From assembly GCA_947561395.2 (NCBI GenBank), contig OX387186.1, positions 8,111,888 to 8,175,887 of the forward strand: a stretch of 64,000 nucleotides of DNA. Direction: 5' to 3'. The position numbers and the translations under genes are program-made. How positions within the stretch are numbered: the first letter of the stretch is position 1; every line of letters begins with the position of its first letter. Positions 23,037-37,300 of this stretch are shown one piece after another. Origin of the DNA: Buxus sempervirens (Eukaryota > Streptophyta > Magnoliopsida > Buxales > Buxaceae). The notes below the pieces were generated by a model, which searched no databases, was not told the DNA's origin, and worked only from the letters and a program-made list of their open reading frames with translations.

Positions 23037-24545
23037 TACTTGGGGTTATCCCTTGATTCTCATCTTCTCTTACAGTCTATCTGTTCTTCCCTTCCATCAC
23101 CTCATTTTTGGTGTTTTAATACCTTTCACTTTCAAACCTCTTGCCTATCATTGGCCTATCTTCTCTCACAGTTGGGATCAAAATTTTCTGCCTATGCTTG
23201 GCCACATGTTCTTCTCTCTCTTTTGTACTTCTCATTCCCTTTCATCTCTTGAGCTCTCCATTTGTATTGCTCTGAGACCTCATGCTGTGCTCCAGGTTTA
23301 GTGACAGGTGGCTGCATAGTGTTAATTTGGCAGCCAGTCATTCTTGTGTGTTCAATTTCAGGTTTATTGTCATTCATAAATTAAAAATAATAATAATAAT
23401 TTCAGGTTTATTGTCTTTATGCATGATTGTTGATTATTCCTTCTGCTTGCCTTGTCGAGCCTTTCTTTATATTGTTTCTAGTTCTTGTCTAACATCTTAG
23501 TTTTGTCGTCCCATGATGGGCTCCTGTTAGTGGGCATGAGGATCAAGTATTCCATGTCTCGGGACCTCTGTAGAAAACCGGCACTTGAAGTAGTGAGGAG
23601 TATTCAATCTCTAGACACATTGAACCCCTGGTGCCCAAGGCAGAAACTGCTAAAACTAGGATTATTTCATAGCTCTGCAAGGGCAGATGTTGTCAATTAG
23701 ACAGCATTTCAGTCTCCGAAGGGATTGAATTTTTTCTTAGTCAGGAACAACTCTGCTGACATGGTCAATCAATTCTGTTTTCCATGGCTCCATACAGGTT
23801 AGGAGTTATTCTTGTTTGCTCCACTGGACCATCTGGTTGATGTCAGTATCCCCTGTTATAAAAATTTTGATGCTGTGTGCCCCGTTCGTTGCTGAAATTT
23901 GGAATCAATTGGAAATGCATCTTGTGACCGCAGTGCTATTGTGTTGAAAACCTGGAATGGTTTCGAGGGTCTGGAGCAACCTGTAATGGGTTGACACTCC
24001 TGTTAAACGGAAGCCAAGTCAGCCAATCCGATTATTATCCTGAGTTCGCGAACTTTCTTCGCACTTGACAGAAATGCAGATTTCAAATGCCCCAGAAGGA
24101 ATTCAATTATACGACTCTTATGAACTTTTCTGGCAGCTTGAGGACTCTATAATCTACATTATATTACCCTTTGATTTGCTGCAGATGAATATCTGACCCT
24201 GGCTTCAGCAAAGCTTGACAATGTGATCCTCGTAAAGGGGTTGAAGGTGGCCGCAGAAAGTAGCTTAGACCGTTTTAGCATGTTTATTCAATTTTTCTTG
24301 TAATTTATGGTTTCCTGTTGAAGCTAATATTTCCTGCTTAGGAATGTGTCTAAGGAAGTTCTTCATACTTAAAAGATGGCCAATGAAAATTCTTGATATT
24401 CTTCTTGGAATACCACTTAAAAGTTTGAGCATATACAGACATGTACGCATGCATGGTTCGATCTGAAAGAGCTAATTTTCAATTCCGGTTTTGGAATAAT
24501 TTACCATTCATCAAAGAATCGCAACAAAAGAGAATTTTCCGATTC
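23037..24545. other. Intergenic, no supported gene
   Basis: Several short plus-strand frames (for example 23485-23700) show no recognisable domain. The region lies just beyond the 3' end of the kinase gene. A non-coding transcript cannot be excluded. Confidence 0.4.
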
Positions 24546-24549
24546 CACC

Positions 24550-24555
24550 CTTTAT
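24550..24555 (-). terminator. Candidate polyadenylation signal of the kinase gene
   Basis: AATAAA on the minus strand, about 180 nt downstream of the kinase stop codon (24734). Position and orientation fit; it is not proven. Confidence 0.4.
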
Positions 24556-24733
24556 TATTATTTTCAAAATTGATACCTCGATCACAAGATTCCACATGAA
24601 GCGAACTGCCCAAGACTGAAGATGATCAACGATTTGTTTCCAAAATGACAGGTATGACAACTTACAGCTTAGCCTGAGCTCAAGTTAAAACACTTCTAAT
24701 TTGGTGCACTTTCTGTACAATACTGAAATAGCA

Positions 24734-25388
24734 TCAGCAGAGAGTGTACTCGCAGTCGAGCAGGCGGGAAAGAATCTCCTCACACCTCGGCCGTTCATCT
24801 GGCTCTGCCCAACAATCTGCAGTCAATATTCAACAAACTGTGAACTTGTGTGTTTTGTCAGATACCAAGAAGAATGATGTTACTAGAGCTGTAAGGAAAT
24901 TGATAAACCTGCAATTAATTTGCCCAAGGGCCCTTCAGGGATCTCCAGCCTTGAACCCTCATTAACTGCATAAACAACCTGCAGAGAACCAAAAGATTAA
25001 TCTTATTATTACCCAAAAAAAAAAGAAAAAAGATTAATCTCATACTTATGTATCGATTTTGAGATCTAACAAATACAAGAGTGCATTTATGTCACTTACT
25101 TGCACTGGTGGTACACCTTCCCATGGTCTATTGAGAGTACAGAGCTCCCACATTATCACCCCAAGGCTGAAAACATCACATTTCTCCGTGAAGGGTTCAT
25201 TCCGGATAAGTTCAGGAGCCATCCATTCTGGAGTACCTGCTGATGCAGAATCTTTCATGGGCCTCTCTGTCATTACTCGTGACAGACCAAAATCACAGAT
25301 CTTGACTGTCCAGTGCTTGTTGACTAAACAATTTGCACTTTTCAGATCACGATGCACTATTTTCATCCGGTGTATGCACATCAAACCC
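24734..25388 (-). CDS. Kinase gene coding exons 14-16
   Basis: Exons 25388-25100, 24978-24909 and 24816-24734 encode residues 676-822: the catalytic and activation loops (HRDLKSANCL, CDFGLSR, GTPEWMAPELIR), the C-lobe (DVFSLGVIMWELCTL, RPWEGVPP, EGPLGKLI) and the end CEEILSRLLDCEYTLC followed by TGA. The exon 14 acceptor reads ATCAAAAAG|GGG, weaker than the CAG/TAG acceptors of the other introns. Introns 14 and 15 are 121 and 92 bp. Confidence 0.92.
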
Positions 25389-28300
25389 CTTTTTGATAGC
25401 AGAAAATTAGCTGAGTTAGGATTCCCATCAACATGCATTAAAGTTGGGGATTAACCAAACATGTGGTGCCTACATTCCTGTACGATTCCATGTCATGATC
25501 ATGCATTCATTGATTTCAGACAGGCTCGGGGAGAAGACTTATATATTCTAAAGTTGCCCAGATTTGGATAAAATTACACGAAGGGGATATAGTTTTTAAT
25601 AATATAAGGGAAAAAATTTACTTTCAGAGTGCTATTTTATTTCAAAGACATGAAACAATTTACATGAAATAAAGTTGCATGGATATTTCACCAGAGAATT
25701 CAAGTAATAACACAACATTGACGAAGGAAACCTGCATATATGCTTTGACATTCTTAGCATTGGAGTGATGTAACAATGTCAGCAGTAAGTCGTTTCCGGG
25801 CATCAAAACAAAGGTCACGGCATGTTTTATAAATTATGCAACTTGGGTGTGCTGACTACAAAATCTCACCCATCCGCTGTGGGAACAATTGCAGTTTTTT
25901 TTTTTTTATGTTGTTACCACAATTCACATAGGGATCTCGCCAGGGGTGTAATGAGAATATCACATTCAACAATTAATGCAACAGGTTCGTCACAACCTTG
26001 ACCATACCCTATATCATAACATTGTCTTTGGTTCTCCTTTATAGATACCTGAAAAGATGGTAAAACTTTCTGAAAGTGGCAGACCTTATTTTGATCAACA
26101 GATTTTTATAATATCAATCTTTAAAACTAGTGTAGGCACCAAAAATTTAGCATACTTAACAAAAAAAAAAAACATTTTTTTTTACTATAGAAAGTAGAAA
26201 AGGAACTGCATGATTCCAAGGTTCTTGTGTTGAAGGAACTATTGATTAAAAGGTTTATAACCAATAATTTATTAATTACAAACTATTAATTAATACAGGC
26301 TATTCTATATCCAACTGTTCAAAGTATTTCAAATTAGATTTATTAACATCATTGTAGTAGATAAATGTGGAACAACTAACTGCGAGTAACTGACATTGAC
26401 CCAGTTCTTAACAGGTCCATGAAGTGATTTAGCTAGATCAGGTTTCTTATCAGGCTCTTTCAGTCAGTAGCCACAACAGAACTCAATATTAATTGGTTCC
26501 ATGTTGTTAGAAACAGGACCAGATATGTCAGTTTTGTGCAAGTCGGATGACGTTGACACCTGAAATTGAGCCGCCCTACATTTGCACCCAAGTGGCAAAT
26601 AACTCTTGTTCTATCATTCTTTTGTAGGAAACTCCACAAGACTGAAGCACCTGATGCTGAAGGGTGATTGTTCCATTTAAAAACTGTACGCTATCACTAA
26701 TCAACTGCTTACTATAGAAAAGGCTGACCAAAAATTGGGGCAACTGGGTAATTATAGATGTACTATGATAATTCAGTTTACCCCACAGGTATTGATAATG
26801 AGTAATAGGAAGAGCACTAGGAAAAAAAGAAAAGAAAAAAAAGAAAGACCAGAAGGGTAAATTGCATGTCTACTGAAAGTCTGAAACTCCTTTAATCTGC
26901 CAGAAAAGAAAAATTGGCTCCAATCACTATTAAGCATTGATTTCTGCGAAAACATTTTACCTTTGCCTATTATTACTTAAATCTGATGCAGATGGAAATG
27001 GCCTCCAAAGATAAGGCTCTGGTGGATGCGTGGGTCTGGGGGGAATAGAAAATAGAAACAGAAATAAAGGCAAAAATGAAGTAAAGAAATGAACTGAGAG
27101 AAGAAAATAACATCTTTTTTCTCATAAATGCTTTGACCTTTTCCTTGTTCTTCTTGTCCAACCACATTTGTCCTTCCAAAACTTTATGTTCAAACCAAAT
27201 GGCTACTTCATAGTGTCTGCGGACCATATTGCATTTCAGCTCATTGCTTTCATCTTCAGAACATATTTAAGCTTTGTTATGGAAATGAGAGAATACCAAA
27301 TGTGGGTAACATGCACTGATCGGTCTTCTTGGTTTTGTTTTCAGCCAAATCATCCACAAACAGTCATCTCACCCTCAATGGTGACCTAGAAGGGGCAGGA
27401 CTGCACCTTTTTCTCTCACTCTTCCTTACTCCTACTTTAAGAAATCAATACTAATGTTTGTTCTTTATAGCATATAAATCCTCATCTACGCTTAAGAAAC
27501 TCCGTGATTCATGGCACGAGTGAGGACAAAGTGAATCCAATCCGACAGTCAATGACCAAATTATGCTTTCAAGACACCACCAAGCCTGGCACTCAGGCAG
27601 TAGGAGAAAACAAAAATATTATCAGAAGTTCAATCAGCTACTCCACAACTCTTTTGGCTGTGTTTGGAGCCTTGGATTTGGGGAGAAAAGAAAAGAAATT
27701 GGCAAAAAAGTCTTTTCCCTTGTTTGGTAAGGGCTGAGAAATCTCTTATGGAGAGAAAAGGAAAGAAAATTTGGCTAAAATTTTTCTTTCCCTCCTTCAA
27801 AAAATTTCTCCCCAAAAACCAAGAGATTTGGGGAGAAACGAAAGTATCGGGACTTCGGGGAAAAGGCACGACAAGTCTCTCACTCTCCTTCCTTCTTCTC
27901 TAAACTTCCTTCTCTTCTTCTTCGCTCATGATCACTTCTCCTTTTCACTCGCGATCAGGGAAATCTCTCAGAGAGCGTCATTTCACTCACGATCACTTCT
28001 CCTCTATTTTTGATTTCTCGAAGAATCTCTTCTTCTTCACTTCACTTCTATTTTTGATTTCTCAAAGAATCTCTTCTTCTTCACTTCTATTTTTGATTTC
28101 TCTTCTTCTTCACTTCACTTCTATTTTTGATTTCTCGAAGAATCTCTTCTTATTCACTTCACTTCTCCTCTATTTTTGATTTCCTCTATTTTTTATTTCT
28201 CGAAGAATCTCTTCTTCTTCTATTTTTGATTTCTCGAAGAATCTCCGAGCTGCCACTGATTTGGTCATTTCTTGCAGGGTTTTAATTGAAGCACAGAAGA

Positions 28301-31300
28301 GAAGGTTTCGCCTCATTCATCTCATTCTTCCTTGTTAAAACCCAGGTAGAAAACCCCATTTCCTCCTTTCTATCTACTTTTGGGACTTATTCTGCTATGG
28401 AGGAAAGGAGGTAAAATGTTGAAGTTGCTGCTCTCATGTCAATCTTTGTTTTTAGATGGATCCTTGTCTTGACGACTGTTTTAGAATTGGTTGAAAATGT
28501 TGAAGCATGAAGAGAAACATATAATTAGAGCTTTGTCTCTAATACACCTGACTGATTTTAGCTTAGAAAAAAGTTGTAAATGATATTTAAGCACATAAAC
28601 AATTTTTTTGATTTTATAACTAAGCGGTGGGTGCCAAGAATCCATTTGATCCCCTTCAAGTTTGCAATTCTCGACACATGATAAACAATGCTGCCACCAA
28701 AGGGCGAAACCTCTATCAAGATACCTGATGTTCAATATGGAATTTGATCTATTAGCCTGAATAAGTTATTGGGCAGAAAATCTTAATGTTTCCTTAAGTT
28801 TTATGGTTTTCTGCAATGACCAATCTGCCAAGGCATCAGCATTGCGTGTCATCGCTATGTTTTGCGGATGGACAATTAGTGTACATTTTGCAATTAAATG
28901 AAAATCAGAATCTAATCTTCTCTGTTTCCTGAACTGATAGTAGCCTTCTTCAACAATTCTTAGACTTACACTTCTACAGACGTCTTATTGTTTAACGTTT
29001 CTTCTGTTCTTATTATTTGTGTCTCTTGCTGATCTTGATTACATCTTCGTAATTCAAAGCTATGCTCCGCTCATTTCAACAAATTTTTTTCTTGATTGCT
29101 TCAGAAATGCTTAACATTTTTTTCACTTATTTTGTATTTTATGATTTGACACATCCTAATTCTATTCCAGATCTATGTAATGTTTTAATTGTAAACGAAC
29201 ATATGCCCATTAGTAGCTACATACATAATTCTTTATAGCCTGATACTAATGAAAAAAATTTCTTTTCTAGGCATTATGGTATATGTTGCCTAGAAAAAAG
29301 TTGTGAATGATATTTAAGCACACATAATTAGCTACATACACAAATCTGTTAGTCACCAGAGCACCATTCCTGTTGGTCTCACTCTGGGTATCTGCAATAC
29401 CACAAGTTGATTGTTTTGAGTGACTGACATCTACTTGATGTTTGCTTTCCTTGACTTGTATCCGTTAAGGGGGTTTAAAGTGGCTTACTCTAATATTGTT
29501 TATTGTTATTGATGGTGGGATGAGTAGTTAGTAATTCAAGTTCTAATAGGGTCAATCCTAATTTAGTGTATTAAAAAGCCTACAATCTCAGTTATTTGGC
29601 TTATTTGGTGACAAACTATATCAAAATTTTTTCCCAAACTTACTCTCAATGAATTCTTGTGCCGAACACTCTTAACTCTAATCTTTAATCACATTAACTG
29701 AAGGTATGACTATATTGCTGCAGATATGATTAGGGCGAGGTCTTTCATGGGAGTCTCACAGGAGCAGTGCAAGCAATGGTTACAGATGAAGATGGACAAC
29801 TACTACAATGTTCAAGACTTTTATTAGGCTCTAATTTATGACTTAAATTTGATGTAAAACTTGGATATATGGGTTTTTGGGGATTCAACTATTACTATGA
29901 TATATGCTTTGTATTTGGATGTACTTGGCTTAGTTGCAAGTTGTAGTTTGATAGACTATTTTATTTTTTTGATCTTATATTTAATGCTATAAGTCTCTGT
30001 GGTACTAATCATATCAAGTGTAGATTTTTGAATGAACAACGGCAGACACTTTTTTGAAGTGATCGTCATATTCTTAGTTTAAACTTCTCATCCTTTTTTT
30101 CTGTTTTTTCTTTTTTTGTTGGTGGCTTTGAGATGGTATTAGTTGATTTCTTAACATTTTAAATGTGAAAATATTTGTTATTAGGTAATTAGATGGTGAA
30201 TGGAAGTGTAAGTGCAAATTATCTTCTTTTCTTAGGAAATATCTACACTAGTAAGAACAAGATAATTTTTGCTCATCCTTCATTAGGTTTAATAATGGCA
30301 ATGGCACGGAATCGGGGCGGGTTTTGGCGAACCTAAACCCTGCTCCTATAGGAGTTTATTCAATACCAAATCCTAACCCGCCCACTATCAAGTTGGTAAA
30401 GGCGTGGGGTGGGTCTGTCTCGGTTGGAGTATGAAATACAAAAATAAATATTTGCATGAAATCAAAATATATAAAAATGATACTTTAATTTGTATGAAGG
30501 TCGGGTTTGGGGCAGTTGGACAAAACCCGAACCCGGCCCTAACCTGATTTTAACCATACCAAACCTTGACCATTAGGGGTCCATTGCTATCCCTAATTAG
30601 GTGGACTCAGTAATTATGTATTTTTCCCTTCTCATCATCTACAAAATCCAAAAATCAAAAGAATCATTTGATTTTCCATATAAACAACCAAACAAGAGAA
30701 AATGATTTCTTCAAAATTTTCTTCCTTGTTTTCCCCAGCAAACCAAACAAGAGAAAATATCTTTTTTTCATTTCTTTTCTTTTCTTTTTGGGATTTCTTT
30801 TCTTTTCTTCCCAAATCCAAGGCTCCAAACATAGCCTTTAAGTTCATTCGCCAACAGGAGCTCAAACAGGAACAAGTCATTTAAAATATTTATAATCCAA
30901 AAATCAGGCACTTACATCACCTACATACACAACAGAGGGAAAATAATGGGGAAAGCCACGCATTTTGACCACAAGACGTCCTACAAAGAAAGTTGCATCT
31001 TCTGTAACTTGAGATTATTTCAGCCACTATATGATTATCAATAGTTAAGGGCAATCTTTAAAATTTACATGACTAGTTTTTGAGGGTGTTGTTTTTGTGA
31101 AATCCTTTATTTCTTCCTGTGTTGCTTGGATATGCCTAATGTTGTGTTTGGATAACGCAAAACTGCATGATGTAGTTTCTTTCAGTTTCAGACCTCCTGA
31201 AACAGATGAAAAATAGGTTTCTTTTCATCTGGAATTATCTCAGATTCTGGTTCCCACAGCATTCTTTTTCCTTTTCCCAGTATCCAAACGTTCTATGCAT

Positions 31301-34300
31301 GCAGGAATCCTTCATTTCTTGCAGTAACCCAGTACCCAAACGCAGCCTAAGTGACATACCCATATTGCACACATGATTGACTCAAAAACTCAAATGGATT
31401 TTGATAGTTACTTATAGAATATTTACTGTCTTTTCCTGTGAAAGGTTTCTATATGGATAATATGATACTGTCAAGCTCAACAAAAACTGTATACATGTGT
31501 GACAGAATTAGATATAATATTTTTATTACACATCATTGCTATACAAATTAGATTTTATTTAGATGTTCCACCCCGCTCATCAATTTTAACCTCTCAAATC
31601 TTCCACATCAGACAGTTTGTAACTATGTTCCACCAAAAAAAAAAAAAACAGTTTGTACCTATGTCAGATTTTGACATCACTTTACAATGTCAAATGAATT
31701 TGTTCACATATTTACTTTTCTTTTACACTCTTTCCTTATCTTTCAATTAAGAGACAAATAATAGAAAATCAGAACAAATGAAACATATCTTATTCTTTTA
31801 GACAAATAATAGAAAATCAGAAAAAAATTGAAACATAACTTGCACCAAAAGAATAAGATAATAAGTTAGACCTTTAGGTGTGTGTAACAGACAAAGAATA
31901 ATGAAAAATACCAAATAAAAGTATACCACATCTCAAAAATATTCTATTAAGCATTAAGGCATGGGTATTGGGAGAGAAACCAACAACACAGTAGAAGTTT
32001 GAACAAACCTGCATATATCCCGAAGCATCTTTAACCTCCTGCGCCAACCAAGTTTCTTTTTCTGGCCACTCATATGGATCAAGTAATATAAGGATCCCAT
32101 CTCCATGTATTCAGTAACCATTGACAAGCGAGGAGGCTTCATGCATGCACCAAGGAATAAAATAACTGCAAGAAACAATATCAGTTACTTTAAAAATATT
32201 AAAATTCTAGCAAGACATTGCATAGTAGGGTTTTTATCAATTTATGAATCAAACAAATGAACTAAAACGAAAATGCTTTAAGAAATTTCTTTTTAAAATA
32301 AAAATAAACAAAAAATGGAGGGACCTGAGACCACTGATGACTCCAGGAATCAATTGACTTAATAATAACATGAACCACTTTTACAGAGGATCTCTTAGAT
32401 AGCATAGGCATAACATGAGAATTAGCAGGTGGTGAAGTAGTACCGTTTGGGTGTCGAAGGCGGCTGAAAGTAAAAAATAAACCAAAATTAGGAAAAATAA
32501 GGTGGTATAAATGAAAAATATTGGAACTATCCACACAACAATTTAAGGATACCTAAGGATGGAAATTTCATTGCAGAAATCTTCCATATTTTCAGCAGTC
32601 AAATCTTGCTCCAAAAAGATTTTTATTGCAACATCGGTTCCATTCCAAATTCCACGGAAAACTTCTCCAAAGAAGCCTAGAAAGGAGGAGACAAATAGTA
32701 TAATATAAGAGCCCAAAACAAGCAGGTAAGAATTGAAATTCAATTGAAAGGACAAGAAGTCCCATGACCTAAAATTTACATTCAATTGCAGCATTACTCT
32801 GCATGTAGCAAGTAATACCAATTAATCTGAAATAAGACCACTTCAAAAAGATCCAAGAAAGTTAACCAAAGAGGGCTGCATTTGATCCTCTAAAGCATCA
32901 TGTTGCCACATGAAAGTAGGCTTACAGTTTGATGTTCATATATATGTACAAAGTATACATAAAAATATAATACACTAAATCTCATCTAAAAACTGCAACT
33001 GTTGTTACAAGAAGTGTGGCAACATAACAGAAACTTACGAACAAAAAATCCATTGCCTGCTCTCTAATAAACACAGAAAATTTCAATCTAAAAGAGCTTA
33101 CCAATCCCAACACGAGTTCCGACAGTTAACTCTGTGAAGTCAATATTCCATTCTTCAAAAGGCAGCAAAGGCTTGTTTATGAACAAGGAAGATTCCAGCA
33201 CTTTATTCCACGTTGAGACCATTTCAGCATTGGCTTCAAAGTCTGAAGTCCCACTCCTCTCAGAAGCCTGATCCCTAAATTCATGAGGAGATGAAGGCAA
33301 TGATATTGCCTTCTGAGAACTTATTTGCCTACTGGGTAGAGTATATGCAGGAGATGATTCACCAGGCATTTCATCATGACCACCAAGATGGAAATTTGAT
33401 TCCTGAAGTAGTGTACGAACCGATTAACAATTACAAAGGCAGTAAAGAAGAAATATTAAATGCACTCGATAACCAACTCCCTGAAAGGAAAGCATATGCA
33501 AACATAAGTCTGTGAAAAAGTTCTAGAAAACAAAAATACAATTATTGATCATACTTATTTAACTAAAACATTATTCATGAATAAGAAATATCAAAATTAA
33601 AGTACATGAAGTTTAAATGTATTCTCAAGTCAAAATAATTGCAACGGGCCAATAGAAAATAACAAAAACAAGAAGAAAATGCATAATCTGGTTGGCATCA
33701 CAAATCATGTTCATCTCAATCTGTTAGAAACAGTATCTTCAGTCAGATTGACAGAATCTATGAAATTAAGTATATAGAATACTATCATCTGAGTATAGCT
33801 CACCCAAATTTACCACATGCAGATATTACTCAAGAGGATCAGGATTGGACAAAGTAGATTGAAATGAAAATGATGTTCTGCTACATCGAGATAGGTTTAT
33901 TTAGAATGGATAAGGATTTCCTTTTATTAATTTGAGTCCACAATTGGTTATCATTTATTTTAAATGAAGTCGTGCTTACTATTTTTTGGTGAACATTTAT
34001 TGTCTACAGGTTAAAATTATTGTTGAATCAAATACTGCATTATAGCTTATTATTTATATAGTTTTTCTTTAGATGATACTGTACTCTGATATAATTTTTA
34101 ATTCTGCTTAATTTTTTTTTCATTTTAAATTGAATTACTTCTCTATAATTCAAATTGGTTATGATAGAGTAAGTTCATGCTTGCTTAATTCTCACTTGGA
34201 TTGAAATTGCAGTCACATTCCAATCTCAGGAATCTACATTATTATCTATACTGGATATAGGGCACAAAAAAAATGAACAGATTGACCTGCAAATTTTGTC

Positions 34301-37300
34301 CCTCCTCAAAGTAATAAGTTTGTGCCTTAAAAGAAACTAACATCAGGATTGAAAAATCCTCAACTAGTAAGCCCTTTTGAGTCATTTAATATCAAAGAAA
34401 ATACAATTAATAACTTTAGGATAAAGCTTTTAGGACCCCCACTCACAACATGGGCAAAATGCAAGCAACCAAACACAAATGAGAATTTGAGCCATGGAAG
34501 AATCAGGAACAAAACGGAATGGGAGGGTACATCCTATATTAAAAGAAAGCATTCTATTTATTAACTAACGGGAAGTAAGAACTTCATCTGCCCAAAACCC
34601 TTTGATATCTTTATATTGATCATCATAGTTGGGGAAACATCAAGAAAATGTTGATTCTTTCTTTTCAGTTACTCCATTTTGGATCGAGGGTATGTGAACA
34701 TGAGGATGGATGAAGGATACCATTAGTAGTACAATACACAGTAACATCATTCTGCGTATATTCCAAAGGATTGCTAAAAGTGGGGAACAAAATTCACCCA
34801 TTAATGTTAATCTTTGGCAGTCTTCTCTGGGGAATCAGAATATAAGAACCTCAGTTTTTGTCTTGCTCTAACATAAACCATTACATATTGTGCCCAAAAC
34901 AAGTACCTACCACCACTGGTATCCATTGATTTTATCTTAATACCAGTAACATCACTTGATACCTGAATAGGATACTTTTGTCATCAGCACTAGCAATCTT
35001 AAACTAACATGCAGCACAAGTGATCAACAAATGTTGAAGAATAGAGTAATAACAACTTGAAGAGTCTTGGTCAATTATTCAACTGATTATCCAACTCTGT
35101 TAAAAAGCTGAAGAACAGCAGCACATCATAGAACCATCAAGCTACGGATATATCTAACAAAGACCCCTCCTTCCTAAAACACCCAAAAGCTATATCTGAA
35201 CAAAAAGAAGGCCTCACAACCACATGCTGCCATGCAAGCAAATCATAAAGGATACTGCACTAAGTAAATTGATTAGTTAACCTTTTCCAGTAACTGAGTT
35301 AATAAATATATTGAGAGGAAACAGACAAAACAAAAAAAAGGAAAGAAAAAGATGAAGGAGAAAAGGGGGAAGAAAAAGAACTTTTTTTTTGGGAGGGTAA
35401 GTGAAAATTCTCCATTAGTAACATGAACAGTCACAAGTCAGCTCATGACATGAGACAGAAGCTCAACTGAAGGACATACGATGCCAGAATCTGAATAAGT
35501 CCACAAAAAAGACAGTAACTAAAAATTACAAAACTAATATAGACTTCTGCAGATTGGAAGACAATAAAATGAGGGAAAGAAGAGCAGTGACAACAAGAAG
35601 AAAAGAAGAGGTCACCAAAGATATGGCTTGCTCGCTTCCTTCACATTAATTCCTCAACATTGTAAACATACAAAAATGACTCTCAAAATACTATATTGTA
35701 ACACTTTTCATACATGATAACCAAATGAAATTAAGATCACTAACAAGAGAAGATGACAAAATGTCCTATAAATTGAAAAAAATGTTGACCAAAGGCATGA
35801 CTAAACAGACTTCTTTCGCTACCCCCATAAATGCGCAGAAACCACAACCATACCCCCACCCACCCATGATATAGTCATAGAATGGCCAGAGTGAAGAATA
35901 GTTATCTGTGTGCAAGGGTGATAGAAAAGAGAGAATATGATAATAGATTACCCAGGGCTGCTAAAGTTTTTAAAAAAACAGCAAATCTGTGCATTCAGAC
36001 ACTCATAAGCTTCAAGATCAAATTTCACAACAGCAAGATTGCCAATTAGTAAATACTAAATATCTCAGGTCAGAAAATATGACTGGTATCTTTATCTATC
36101 AGCATGTAATGCTAGAACATAGGCATGTCCTTGTGATTCTAGTTTCAAAGTAGGCAAGTATGAACCACTCGAGTGATCTATCTTCTTCTTGATAATTCTT
36201 GGGACTAATGTTCTTAACATTCGAATGGTAACACACACACACACACACACACACACAGATATATATATCCAGGTTCCATTCTTTCATCAAAGTGGAATAT
36301 TCTGTCATATTGGACAGATGTGGGTGGTGATGATGGTTACATTAGTAATGCTGGTTGGAGGGGCAGTGAGCATCAGTAATTATGGTTGGAGAGGCCAATG
36401 AATGGTGATGTTAGTGGTGAAAAGGATGGATTTAATGTAGCAATGTTGGTTTCACTGAAGCCAATGATGGTGGCATTTGCAATGCTGGTGACGGTTGTGG
36501 AAAGGTGGGGATGCAGCTGATGGTGGCAATGAGACATTATGAAGGCTGTGGCTTATAATTTATCAAAATAGAGCACCTTGAGGGGCAGTACAAACGACAA
36601 TTGTGGTGAAGCAGAGAGGACCATGGAGACAGTATGCCAGGTTGTAGCTTAGAATGTATGAAAATAGAGCACTTGTAGAGGCCATGTCAGTTGTCAGTGC
36701 AAGTGAAAAAGGTGGTGGAGCAGATAGGACAAAGGCAAGAATTGGAAATGGTAGTAGTGTAGCTTGTAGCACATAAATGATGGTCATGGAGGAACCATAG
36801 TAAAGATATTAGGCAAGTAGCAGCAGCGATGGTGGAAGGCATCTTGCACTTGTAGTCAAGGTAATGGGGTAGGGTTCAATGTTACAGAAAGTTAAATCTC
36901 AATTCAATGTAATAGCTTGATACCTTGAACAACTTGCAAGGATCAATTTTTAGACTGTACTTCCACCCTACTAAAATCCCACAAGCTAATTTGCCCTAAC
37001 ATTAATCAAGCTAAGGAGAAACTACAATGAGGAATCTGAGAATATCTAGAAAAGCACCGCAAAATATACATTCATGAATCATGATATAGAAATGTGTTTT
37101 AATCTTTGAATTTTATTTGTTTATTTTACTATAAGTTTTAGCATTTCAAGTCAAATGCAATTCAAGAGGTCACAATAAAACCACTTTAATATCATTTGTA
37201 GGCACAATAAACTTACAAGTGCCTGCAGTTGTTGGAATGCCAAATCTTAAATTTTTGGCATATAGAAAAATAATTCCATTTTATAAAATCAGCTAATAAT

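Larger units (their letters stand above)
27656..30836. mobile_element. PIF/Harbinger-like TIR element, 3.2 kb
   Basis: Lies in intron 13 of the kinase gene. The left end GGCTGTGTTTGGAGCCTTGG and the inverted right end GGCTATGTTTGGAGCCTTGG form imperfect terminal repeats of about 45 bp that continue with GATTTGGG and AGAAAAGAAAAGAAA. TTT flanks both sides, a 3-bp duplication as in PIF/Harbinger elements. No transposase frame is visible, so it is non-autonomous. Inside are a pyrimidine-rich minisatellite, exon-like segments and a hAT-like MITE. Confidence 0.75.

Noticed and set aside
23485..23700. 71-codon plus-strand frame
   Set aside because: No domain, no homologous pattern recognised, no supporting signals.
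27630..28179. Several overlapping 77-83-codon frames
   Set aside because: They arise from the terminal repeat and the CT-rich minisatellite of the TIR element.
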